A program made the position numbers and the translations under genes. Positions 24,858 to 32,480 of a DNA stretch of 64,000 bases are shown in pieces. Location: assembly GCF_003208435.1 (NCBI RefSeq), contig NZ_QKMF01000004.1:124001-188000 (forward strand), written 5' to 3'. This DNA is from Pelagimonas varians (GTDB lineage: Bacteria > Pseudomonadota > Alphaproteobacteria > Rhodobacterales > Rhodobacteraceae). The notes under the pieces are model-generated. The model ran no database searches. It worked only from the letters and a program-made list of their open reading frames with translations, and was not told where the DNA came from. Each line of letters begins with the position of its first letter. Within the stretch, counting starts at the first letter, position 1.

Positions 24858-27719
24858 ATGGGTGGATTTAGTGATCTTGGTGAAGATATCAAGGAAAGAA
24901 ACCAATACAGCAACGGTGTCAGTTTAGATAAGCTGACTGAGATGGCAATGGCTGATCTGGAAAAACAACGAGCCAAAGACAATAATCCCCTTCTTAAATC
25001 ACCAACAATCAAGCGGTGGTTGATGGATAATGATGCGGTGGTTGAGGGGCTTCGGATTACGGTTATTCGCGGTGCGGACGATGGGTCGGGATATCCGGTG
25101 GCCTTGGCCGAAGTGCGGTTCCCCCAGAACCCAAAGAATGCCAAAGGGGTGATAAGGATCACCAAGCCCCGCAGAAGCCCCCTAACAGCGGCAGACCTGA
25201 AGGAATTGATGCCCTCGGACGATGATCTGAAGGCGATGTATGGTGAGGTAATGGGGCTGGAGGCAGAGGGTATGCTGCCGGTGCCGGTTTCGGTTGAGCC
25301 GACTGAGCTTTGTTCACCCTTTGTACTGAAAAATCACAAAGAAAATGAATGGTACATCGAACAAGGCGGGGGCAATGGGATACCTGATTGGTTGTCTGGG
25401 GTTGTTGTCTCGCTGGAAAATTGGCCGCGACTGGTTCTGGGTGAAGACCGATGCGCGGTGCCGGTTGTCGATGCTGAAGGCCGGATAACGGCCATTGAGT
25501 TTCGCGTTAAGAAGGCTGATGGGGGAAAGATTTGCCAACACTATCGACCCTTTAGCGACGGGATTTGGCGGGTTGATACTGAAGAATTGAACTTGGTCAA
25601 GGGTGGTGGCAAGGGCCGCGATACTGTCCTTTTTGAAGGTGCTAAGGCACTGGCAGGGGCTTTGATGATCGCCTTTCCAGAGAAATACGGGGTGGACAAG
25701 GACAAGGCAGAACGACACCCATGGTATGACTTCCTCCAAGGTAAGGTTCTGCGGGCCTTTATCGGGGGAACCAACGTCTCACACCGGATCAACTGGGAGC
25801 CGATGAAAGATGGAACTGGTGCGATCTATGTTGCGAACGATGCGGATGCGTCCGGTGTTGGTGCCGCAAAAGACATCTCGATGGCTCCGGCCCTAAAAGG
25901 GAGGCAGGTTTTCCGTTTCGACTTTCCTGAATACTTCCCGAATGGGTGGGATATTGCGGATGGGTTGTCGGATGTGGCGGCTGCTGGTGAGAAATACTAT
26001 CGCCAACAAGAGGGAGTGGAGAAGTTTGATCCGGCAATCCACCTGAACCCAAAAAACTTATTGCGGAAGATTACACAGGTCGCCACAGGCAGCAAAACAG
26101 CGACCTATATCCCGAAGTCCATTGATGATTGGGGGTACGTGAAGCAGCATGACGAATTTACAGACCTTCAAGACCCGTCCGCTGCCCCCAAAAAAAAAAA
26201 AGAAAAGGAGTTTGAACGGACGTTTGATGATCGGGCACCCACCACGAACGGCCTTGCCCCGTCTTTTCGCAGGAATGGTGTTGGGGTTTATGATGGGTAT
26301 GAGTTTTCCCCACATAAACCGGCGATAATCAGTCAGGATGGGAAGCGGTTGGTTAACCACTGGCAACCCCGAAGAGTGGAGCCTGTTGAGCCTAAAACCC
26401 CACAAGATATCGCCCCTCTGGTGAGGTATTTTGAGCACCTGCTTCCTAATCCGTGGGAACGGCTACAGATTTGGAATTGGGTTGCCACGGCGATAGCCCA
26501 CCAAGACTGGAAGATACCGGCGGTGCTTATTCATGGTCCGGTTCAAGGGACGGGCAAATCCATGCTGATGGATGTTTGGATTGCGCCAATATTGGGATTT
26601 GGGATGGTGTCTCGGCCCAATGTTGACAACTTAGGCTCAGAACACCGGACTTGGATGGTTAATAAGGTGATGGTTAACATCGATGACCTGCCGAATAAAG
26701 AGAGCAAAGACCGTGCCGACCTGTTGAAGAGTGTGATCACGGCGGGGGAACTTGAGGTCAATCCGAAGAACCGACACATCCGCGCTGTGAAGAACCATGC
26801 GACCCTATACTGCACCAGCCAATATGCGACGGCAGTTATGTTGTCTAATGATGGGGATCGGCGGTGGCTTATTGCCGGTTCTGGTGAAGAAAAACTGAGG
26901 AACTTTGCGGAGATAAGGGATTATGCGAATGGGGTAGGGCGCGGCCACCTTGTTTGGATCGCTGAAAACTACGAAAATCTGCCGGATTGGTTGGCGGCTG
27001 AGATTGGGATTGGTGGTGATGATGTGCCTTCCGAAACGCGGGGGGATGGTGGAGCGATTGGTGATTTGGGCAAGCCTAAATACCTGCCGAGCGGTAAACA
27101 GGCCCCTTGGACTTCCTCCAAAGCCGAAACCCGTGCGCAATCCGGTTCGGCTGTTGTTCTTAGGGCCACAGAGGCGCTGAGGGCGGTGATTGAAGAGAGA
27201 ACAGGAAAGGATGAGCGGGCCTACTTCTCTGACACTCTTTACGAAAGCATCGCCCGACACGGAAGGAAGCATGGCCTTAGCGATGGGTCGATTGCCCAAC
27301 TCCGTCCACAAAACCTCGGCAAGTCCATTTCGAGCGCGGGGCTGTATAGCTGCCGAGCGAACCAGAACAATCCGAGTTTGCCGAATTACATGAGAGCCAA
27401 TCGTGAAATCCAAAAGCCCGATGGGTCAACGGTGCCGGTAAGGAAGTATGGTGTTCTGCTTTTGCCGAAAGGAATTGTGGATGAATTAGAGCAGCAGGGG
27501 CTGATTAAGGTCAACCCCCAAGAGATGCTGTACGAGCCGCACCCGTCCCCTAGTAAAGCTGTGGTGAAGAAGTGGAAATTGAAGGTTGGCCGTGTCCCTT
27601 GGTCAGTTTTGAAAAATGCAATTGGGGCGGATCGGTTGATGTATGGTCTCGATGTCACGATTTGGGGTGATGTCAACTATGAAGGACAGCCTGATATTGA
27701 GGATGACGAACCGTTCTAG
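24858..27719 (+). CDS. Satellite replication protein: Toprim plus SF3-type helicase
   Basis: A 953-aa P4-alpha-like primase/helicase. A Toprim-like region is seen at about 254-340 (TVLFEGAKALAGALMIAF, then NDADASGVG). A DUF5906-type helicase domain follows with Walker A GPVQGTGKS at about 560, Walker B-like MVNIDDLP at about 606, a sensor region (TLYCTSQYATA) and NDGDRRWLI. ATG 24858 has AAGGA 7 bp upstream; an in-frame start 16 codons earlier lacks one. A run of 12 A (26190-26201) encodes four Lys between the two halves. Base use is G-rich on this strand, opposite to the capsid operon. It probably initiates replication at the iterons just downstream. Confidence 0.85.
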   Translation: MGGFSDLGEDIKERNQYSNGVSLDKLTEMAMADLEKQRAKDNNPLLKSPTIKRWLMDNDAVVEGLRITVIRGADDGSGYPVALAEVRFPQNPKNAKGVIRITKPRRSPLTAADLKELMPSDDDLKAMYGEVMGLEAEGMLPVPVSVEPTELCSPFVLKNHKENEWYIEQGGGNGIPDWLSGVVVSLENWPRLVLGEDRCAVPVVDAEGRITAIEFRVKKADGGKICQHYRPFSDGIWRVDTEELNLVKGGGKGRDTVLFEGAKALAGALMIAFPEKYGVDKDKAERHPWYDFLQGKVLRAFIGGTNVSHRINWEPMKDGTGAIYVANDADASGVGAAKDISMAPALKGRQVFRFDFPEYFPNGWDIADGLSDVAAAGEKYYRQQEGVEKFDPAIHLNPKNLLRKITQVATGSKTATYIPKSIDDWGYVKQHDEFTDLQDPSAAPKKKKEKEFERTFDDRAPTTNGLAPSFRRNGVGVYDGYEFSPHKPAIISQDGKRLVNHWQPRRVEPVEPKTPQDIAPLVRYFEHLLPNPWERLQIWNWVATAIAHQDWKIPAVLIHGPVQGTGKSMLMDVWIAPILGFGMVSRPNVDNLGSEHRTWMVNKVMVNIDDLPNKESKDRADLLKSVITAGELEVNPKNRHIRAVKNHATLYCTSQYATAVMLSNDGDRRWLIAGSGEEKLRNFAEIRDYANGVGRGHLVWIAENYENLPDWLAAEIGIGGDDVPSETRGDGGAIGDLGKPKYLPSGKQAPWTSSKAETRAQSGSAVVLRATEALRAVIEERTGKDERAYFSDTLYESIARHGRKHGLSDGSIAQLRPQNLGKSISSAGLYSCRANQNNPSLPNYMRANREIQKPDGSTVPVRKYGVLLLPKGIVDELEQQGLIKVNPQEMLYEPHPSPSKAVVKKWKLKVGRVPWSVLKNAIGADRLMYGLDVTIWGDVNYEGQPDIEDDEPF

Positions 27720-27722
27720 TGA

Positions 27723-27810
27723 TATAATGGTCCCTTTCGGGTGAAAGGATTTAGGCCGGTTGACGGTTGAACGCGGGTGCGGGATTCAATTCCCCGCCCG
27801 CTTTTGTTTT
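27723..27810 (+). ncRNA. Putative small RNA between replication gene and origin
   Basis: A TATAAT box at 27723-27728 is followed by a short hairpin (CCTTTC-GGGT-GAAAGG, about 27733-27748) and a G/C-rich terminator hairpin. The hairpin runs GCGGG...CCCGC (27773-27801) and is followed by TTTTGTTTT. The -35 region is weak. It could be a separate 70-80 nt RNA or simply the 3' end of the replication transcript. Confidence 0.35.
27773..27810 (+). terminator. Terminator of the replication gene
   Basis: A hairpin with outer stem GCGGG/CCCGC and further inner pairs is followed by TTTTGTTTT, 54 bp after the replication protein stop. Confidence 0.7.
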
Positions 27811-27853
27811 GAGCAACAACGTAATGCGCTGAATTATCTGGGAACTTCGGAAG

Positions 27854-27913
27854 TGGGTTACTAAATCACAAAAGGGTTACTCCTAAAAACAAAGTAACCC
27901 AGAAAGTAACCCA
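27854..27913 (+). repeat. Left arm of origin inverted repeat
   Basis: It begins TGGGTTACTAAATCAC and ends AGTAACCCAGAAAGTAACCCA. Its reverse complement recurs at 28111-28171 with a few differences and one extra base. Confidence 0.85.
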
Positions 27914-28110
27914 ACCTAACCCTCTGATAAGAGAGGGGGAAATCCTAAATGGGTTATAGGTTACTTAATATATGTACTGGATATATAAAAATATAATAAT
28001 AAGGGTTTTTTGGGGGGGAGGGCGTGCAAGGGCGTGCAGGCATCCAGTGGGTGATTCAAGTAACCCGTATCCCAATCCGCAATTCGTCTAATTATTTCAG
28101 GTAGTTAAGC

Positions 28111-28171
28111 TGGGTTACTTTCTGGGTTACTTTGTTTTTAGAAGTAACCTTTTCAGTGATTTAGTAACCCA
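28111..28171 (-). repeat. Right arm of origin inverted repeat
   Basis: It begins TGGGTTACTTTCTGGGTTAC and ends TGATTTAGTAACCCA. Read on the minus strand it matches the left arm over its full length, including the A-rich spacer CTAAAAACAAAGT. Confidence 0.85.
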
Positions 28172-28251
28172 CCGCGATCCTAGAACGCACAACGGCCACC
28201 GCTAGGTGACCTTTAGACTTAGGCTATACCAAACATTCCGACCCGTAAATA

Positions 28252-28290
28252 AAAAAGAGGCCCAACCCGTTTAAGGGCGAACCTCTTTTT
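28252..28290. terminator. Bidirectional terminator right of the origin
   Basis: Arms AAAAAGAGG and CCTCTTTTT enclose a small CCC/GGG inner stem. The structure is symmetrical, so it can stop transcription from both sides and insulate the origin from the capsid operon. Confidence 0.7.
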
Positions 28291-29073
28291 GTGGATTGCG
28301 CTTCAATTCAATCCGAATGGACGCCGCCAACGCGCGCGGCCACTATCCGAAGCCTACTGTGATACTATCGCCAGTTCTATCTTTATCCGAACCAAGGCCG
28401 AAGTCCGCCGACCTAGGCCCGATATGCAGGCCGATATAAGCGCCGCTCTTAGCCGCTTCGGCTTTCGAGTGACCTACGCCCCCCCGCCGACCTTAGAAGG
28501 CCTCTCTCAAGCCTCTTATCCGCCCTGTATCAGAGGCCTACCGTCCGGTGAACAAGGCCACATGCTCAGGATGCAACCCGTAGCTACCGAGCCACCCCCA
28601 GCCAAGCCGTGACAAGTAGACATCCCCAACCGGACCCGAACCCTACAGCGCCCCAAGGTTTCCGCCGCTCTATTCAGCTATGCTTCGAAGCGAGGGGGCA
28701 AGGACCAAGCCTGCAAGGCCCTACCACCCCACATCCCCCGATTGCCTACGGTCGGTCAGGATATCCGCCGCAACGCCCTAAGACCTCTTAGCGCATCCCT
28801 CTGGTGGCCCCCCATCAAGGGGGAGGGCAGTCCAAAACCTAGAAGCCGAAGGTGGCGTCGTTGTCCCCCATCTTCGTTTTTACGTTGGAACAAAACCAGA
28901 AAGGCCCATTAGCCACCAAGCAAAAAAACACGCCAGCAATTCCATTCCATTTCACCAGCAATTCCATCCTATTCCGCCATTTTGTGAATAAAAATCACAG
29001 CTACGCAATTTTATTGACCCCACTTTTCGAAAAAGGTCAGTATAAATGACCTATCTAAATTGAGGTAAGCCCA
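28291..29073. other. C-rich stretch without a confident gene, upstream of terS
   Basis: One frame is open from 28289 to 28915 except for a single TGA at 28610-28612. The first half could encode 107 aa, but only from a TTG inside the terminator; no ribosome site is seen. It may be a broken gene or chance openness in C-rich DNA. Near 28812-28827 lies CCCCC-CATCAA-GGGGG. At 28933 and 28955 there are two direct copies of CCAGCAATTCCAT, 22 bp apart. Next to a small-terminase gene, this is where a packaging (cos/pac) site would be expected. Confidence 0.35.
29014..29046 (+). promoter_or_regulatory. Promoter/operator candidate of the capsid operon
   Basis: TTGACC (29014-29019) and TATAAA (29041-29046) flank a 25-bp imperfect dyad TGACC...CTTTTCGAAAAAG...GGTCA (29015-29039). 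The spacing of 21 bp is long for a housekeeping promoter, so an activator or helper-phage regulator may be needed. It lies 28 bp before the terS ATG. Confidence 0.4.
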
Positions 29074-29529
29074 ATGGCCAAACAGAACCAACTCGACAGA
29101 CACCGAGAATTAGCCAATTCCGTTTCGCCGGAGCCACCCGCTGACTACGCTAGGACTTGGACAAAGAAACACCATACGATTTGGCGTGAATATGCTTCAG
29201 GAAAGGCCGGTGTTGATTACCTCCCCAGTGATTTGCGCCTGTTGGCTCAGGCTGTTGATCTGGAATTGCCGATTTTAGAATGTATGAAGGATATCCGTTT
29301 GAACGGAGCCACCCTCCAGACCCCCGCAGGCAGCATCATCACCAACCCATCCCTTTTAGCCCTCCAAAAGATGTCGTCGCTCCAAAATAACCTCTTGCGC
29401 CGAATTGGCATCAGCGTTGACGGCACATCCCGCGCCCGTGATATCTCCAAAAACGCCAAAAGCGCCTATAAGACCACAGCCGCCGAAGCTGATTCAAAAT
29501 CCGATAACAACGACCAATTGTTGATGTAA
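29074..29529 (+). CDS. terS: P27-type phage terminase small subunit
   Basis: A 151-aa protein resembling the P27 family of small terminase subunits. The conserved part is GATLQTPAGSIITNPSLLAL followed by a helix and LLRRIGISVDGTSRAR, matching the family pattern of a loop, a helix and 'lG..p.sR'. The N-terminal helix-rich part would bind the packaging site. GAGG stands 7 bp before the ATG. It is the first gene of the capsid operon. No large subunit is encoded in the island, so it would have to load the helper's large terminase onto the element's DNA. Confidence 0.75.
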   Translation: MAKQNQLDRHRELANSVSPEPPADYARTWTKKHHTIWREYASGKAGVDYLPSDLRLLAQAVDLELPILECMKDIRLNGATLQTPAGSIITNPSLLALQKMSSLQNNLLRRIGISVDGTSRARDISKNAKSAYKTTAAEADSKSDNNDQLLM

Positions 29530-29533
29530 TCCG

Positions 29534-29839
29534 ATGCTGAAAGAACAAACAAAACCGCAATTCCCAAAGCCATTGACACCAATCGACAAAATCTATGTCG
29601 ATAGCGGTGAATTGACCCGCTTATACCGCCTGTGGGGGGAAAGTGTTGTCGCCCGTGTCACTGCAAAAGTCCAAGAAAAAGGCGGCGGGCCAATCGGTAT
29701 CGGCTTTCTCAACAGTGCCGAGTTCAAACTCATCTGTGAAATGCTTGATTGGAACCCCGATTGGGCACGAACGCAGCTTGAACCTTTTGCCGGAACCAAC
29801 CGAAAGCAAGCCGCATGCCAGTCTATCAGACGCCAATGA
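29534..29839 (+). CDS. Unrecognised satellite operon protein 2
   Basis: A 101-aa soluble protein (MLKEQTKPQFPKPLTPIDK...). It contains a predicted helical segment GELTRLYRLWGESVVARV and a region FLNSAEFKLICEMLDWNPDW. I do not recognise the family. It starts 4 bp after terS, and its stop overlaps a following ATG (ATGA, 29836-29839). It may be a packaging or assembly accessory, judged from position only. Confidence 0.6.
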   Translation: MLKEQTKPQFPKPLTPIDKIYVDSGELTRLYRLWGESVVARVTAKVQEKGGGPIGIGFLNSAEFKLICEMLDWNPDWARTQLEPFAGTNRKQAACQSIRRQ

Positions 29840-30357
29840 CCCCTGAAGAGATTGCCGAACGGCAGTTCATCTCAATCGCCAGCGCCCTAGATGTGACCCA
29901 AGCCACAATCCGCGCCGGAATGGTCGCTTCAAGTTTGCCGGATTTACTTTGCGGGGTCCGTGACATGACCCGCCACTGGAAAATCGACGGCGGGGTGGAT
30001 CGTCATGTGGAAATCGCGTGGCAACTCCGCAGTTCCGGCAACATCCGGCAATTCCGTTTGGGCGCTACAATCGCCGCAAATCTAATGTGCGATCCTGAGA
30101 TCAAGCCCTTCCTAATCGCCAGCGATAAGCCGCCCCCGTGGGCCACCCACACCGAGCAATGGCGCAAATTCCTGACTTTCCAGTTCAAGGTGGCTGAGGA
30201 TTTTCTGGATATCCACTCGGATCGCTACGTCGCAGGCCACCCACGACCATACGCCCATGCCGGCAACTTTAATGAGAACGTCGCATTGAACCGCCGAAAA
30301 CCGACCGATGCACATTCCGGTGCCAATCTTGGAATAGGAGCTACCACCAGTGAATAA
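29836..30357 (+). CDS. Unrecognised satellite operon protein 3
   Basis: A protein of 173 aa from the coupled ATG at 29836, or 180 aa from ATG 29815. It contains DLLCGVRDMTRHWKIDGGVD and HTEQWRKFLTFQFKVAEDFL. It has no signal peptide or membrane segment. I cannot place it in a family. The second half is Trp/Phe-rich and ends in a loose, polar tail. The 4-bp overlap with the previous gene favours 29836, but no clear ribosome site decides the matter. Confidence 0.6.
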   Translation: MTPEEIAERQFISIASALDVTQATIRAGMVASSLPDLLCGVRDMTRHWKIDGGVDRHVEIAWQLRSSGNIRQFRLGATIAANLMCDPEIKPFLIASDKPPPWATHTEQWRKFLTFQFKVAEDFLDIHSDRYVAGHPRPYAHAGNFNENVALNRRKPTDAHSGANLGIGATTSE

Positions 30358-30613
30358 CAACCAAACAACCGCCAAAGCCGCCTCAGAATTGGCAGAAGTA
30401 ATCAAAAGGGCCAAAACACTCGGCGTCACTGAAATCGCCCACCAGATCGACCCTGACCAGATCACCGCCCGTGAGTTAGCCGCCACAGAGCAGCGGCTTT
30501 CCGACGCTATCCGTGACTATTCCATGACCTATCTGGGCCTCCACCTGAGCCAAGAAGTAGAAGCCTCCCGCGCTGATTTGGGATTGGCCCTGCTAGGGGA
30601 AGCCAATGTCTGA
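30350..30613 (+). CDS. Unrecognised satellite operon protein 4
   Basis: An 87-aa helical protein with a GTG start supported by AGGAG 9 bp upstream; it overlaps the previous gene by 8 bp. The sequence is polar and rich in Ala/Glu (ASELAEVIKRAKTLGVTEIA; ARELAATEQRLSDAIRDY). It could be a small assembly or regulatory factor. No family is recognised. Confidence 0.6.
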   Translation: MNNNQTTAKAASELAEVIKRAKTLGVTEIAHQIDPDQITARELAATEQRLSDAIRDYSMTYLGLHLSQEVEASRADLGLALLGEANV

Positions 30614-31064
30614 GTTAGACCCTTTCGCTGAAACCCCCGATTTCACCGTGCCAGACTTCGCACCCCCTGACTTCACTTCCCCACGGAACGGCATCTCAGC
30701 CACCCCGAAATCTCCCCGTGGCCCATCGTTCATGATGAAGGAAGCCGGTTCTGACGTGACCTTTTCTGGCCCGCCGGTCAACGGTGAATACGTCCGGCAC
30801 CGGATCAAGGGCAGCATCACCGCCTTAACCAAGGGTGTACAGGCCACCTTCAAAGAGTTCGAAAAACAGACCCTTTCGATCCTAACGAAGCAAGGCTCAG
30901 AAACCCAAGACCTTCTTCTCCGTGTCTCTGAGTTGGAAGAGGCTAATGACCAGCTTCTGAGCCGGATCACCAGCCTCGAAGAAGTGGTCTTAGGCATGGA
31001 TACGCCCGACACCCAAAGCTCCCCTGCCCAAACATCCCCCTTGTTCAATATGGAAGGCGAATAA
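30606..31064 (+). CDS. Coiled-coil protein upstream of capsid gene
   Basis: A 152-aa protein with two parts. Residues 1-45 are Pro/Asp/Phe-rich (DPFAETPDFTVPDFAPPDF); residues about 65-130 form a long amphipathic, probably coiled-coil helix (LLLRVSELEEANDQLLSRIT). AGGGGA precedes the ATG, and the gene overlaps its neighbour by 8 bp. The stop touches the capsid ATG. Position and shape fit a scaffold or capsid-size factor, comparable in role (not sequence) to Sid or CpmB of other satellites. That is inference. Confidence 0.6.
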   Translation: MSELDPFAETPDFTVPDFAPPDFTSPRNGISATPKSPRGPSFMMKEAGSDVTFSGPPVNGEYVRHRIKGSITALTKGVQATFKEFEKQTLSILTKQGSETQDLLLRVSELEEANDQLLSRITSLEEVVLGMDTPDTQSSPAQTSPLFNMEGE

Positions 31065-32480
31065 ATGCGCTCCTCACCAAACAACGCTCTCCGCCAGAGC
31101 ACCAACCGCCAGACCAAGACCTTGACCGAAATGGACCGAAACGCGGAAGTCTATATGAAGCAGAAGGAATTGGCCGCACTCGTGAAACAGCGCGAAGACA
31201 ACCTGCGGGTTGCCGAGATGGCTCCTGAAATGCTTGCCGAGATGAAGGCCTTAAAGGACACCATCAACATCCTCGGTGACACCGTAAAGCGGCCCGTGGT
31301 CCTGACAACTCCGCCTGAAACCGAAGCACCAGCCCACGCCAGCCCCGCCAAAGTCCAAGCCGCTGCCATCGCCGCTGAAATCTTCCGTCAGATCGACCAT
31401 TCGTCACCCGAAGCCTTCATCAGCACGGTTTTCAAAGGTGAGAAGCACCGGTTCAACAAGCGCAAGGCGATCCGCTCCCACAAAGAAATGGTCAGCCCTT
31501 CGTCAACAACCAGCGAAAACAGCGGCCAAGTCCTGACGACTACCGCTGCGATGGATTATTACGCAGAGCCAGACAAGTCCCACCTATTCCCAGCCCTCGT
31601 GGCGAATGGGGCACGGCCCATGTTCTTCGACGGTGCCAATGCTTTGTCTATGCCGTACCGCGACGGTGAAGGATCAATCTCCGCAGCCTTCATCGCAGAA
31701 GGAGCCACAATCCCCGTGAAGCAGGACTTGTTCAGCTCAACCCTGTTTTCCCGCTACAAGATGGGCGTTATCACGGCCTTTACGAATGAGATCACGCGCC
31801 TGACCACCCACTCAGTGGTCGATATCGTCACTGAAAACATCCGCCGTGACAGCTTGGATGCGCTCGATGCCTTCTTGTTAGATAGCACTGCCGCCGTTGT
31901 TGGGGTTCGTCCTGCCGGTCTAATGACTGGCGTGACACCGACCGCCTCAACGGGGGATACGGTTGACAATGTTCTGGCAGACTTGCGCGTCTTGTTGGCC
32001 CATCTCACCTCGATCCGCGCCCGTAAGCCGGTTCTGATCCTGAACCCGCTGCTCGTTGCGTCTTTATCTCTCAAGGTCACATCCGGCACCGGTATCAGCC
32101 CCTTCAAGGACGATCTTGAGAAGGGAATGTTGGCAGGTATTCCAACAATCGTTGTCGATACCGCCCCTGTGGATATGGTTATCGCTCTTGACGCCGACGC
32201 GCTCGTGATGGGTGTCGATGTTCCTGAGATTGACTTTTCGAAGGCCGCAACCTTGGTCATGGTCAATGACGATGGGGTCGCCCCGACAATGGCGGAGACC
32301 GGCGCTATCACCGAAGCTGGTTCTGTGGACGTATCGGACGCTGCCGATGTTACGGGCGGGCCTGCGAAAGTTCAGTCAATGTTCCAGACCAATTCTATCG
32401 CCCTTCGATACATCGTTCCGGTCAGTTGGTCAGTGATCAAAGGCGGAACCGTCGCCGCCATCAGCGGTGTAAGCTGGTGA
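31065..32480 (+). CDS. HK97-fold major capsid protein with long N-terminal extension
   Basis: A 471-aa phage major capsid protein. Residues about 150-471 follow the HK97 pattern: AAFIAEGATIPVKQ, the E-loop/spine segment RYKMGVITAFTNEITR, SLDALDAFLLDST followed by GVRPAGLMTG, KPVLILNPLLVASL, and the terminal ALRYIVPVSWSVIKGGTVAA. Residues about 20-75 are a charged helical delta-domain-like region that may act as built-in scaffold. GGAAGG precedes the ATG, which directly follows the previous stop. No prohead protease is encoded, so cleavage would depend on a helper or not occur. Confidence 0.88.
   Translation: MRSSPNNALRQSTNRQTKTLTEMDRNAEVYMKQKELAALVKQREDNLRVAEMAPEMLAEMKALKDTINILGDTVKRPVVLTTPPETEAPAHASPAKVQAAAIAAEIFRQIDHSSPEAFISTVFKGEKHRFNKRKAIRSHKEMVSPSSTTSENSGQVLTTTAAMDYYAEPDKSHLFPALVANGARPMFFDGANALSMPYRDGEGSISAAFIAEGATIPVKQDLFSSTLFSRYKMGVITAFTNEITRLTTHSVVDIVTENIRRDSLDALDAFLLDSTAAVVGVRPAGLMTGVTPTASTGDTVDNVLADLRVLLAHLTSIRARKPVLILNPLLVASLSLKVTSGTGISPFKDDLEKGMLAGIPTIVVDTAPVDMVIALDADALVMGVDVPEIDFSKAATLVMVNDDGVAPTMAETGAITEAGSVDVSDAADVTGGPAKVQSMFQTNSIALRYIVPVSWSVIKGGTVAAISGVSW

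Larger units (their letters stand above)
27854..28171. other. Replication-origin candidate with iterons and long inverted repeat
   Basis: The left arm (27854-27913) and right arm (28111-28171) are near-perfect inverted copies of about 60 bp. Each carries four GGTTACT-type repeats, two in each direction. Two further copies (about 27951-27965 and 28058-28066) lie in the middle. The centre is very AT-rich (27961-28005), followed by a G-run and a tandem GGCGTGCA (28021-28038). It lies just after the replication protein gene, like the iteron-based ori/crr pair of P4. No gene fits here. Confidence 0.7.

Noticed and set aside
24619-24927. 102-aa ORF before the replication gene
   Set aside because: It overlaps the replication gene start in another frame, has no ribosome site and crosses the C7A8 tract and operator motifs.
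27773-27801. tRNA T-arm-like sequence (GGGATTCAATTCCCC)
   Set aside because: The G53-C61 pair is missing, there is no acceptor stem, anticodon arm or CCA end, and the sequence is better explained as a terminator stem followed by T-runs.
28609-28791. 60-aa GTG ORF after the interrupted frame
   Set aside because: Low-complexity Pro/Gln/Arg composition and no ribosome site; only the GTGA overlap spoke for it.
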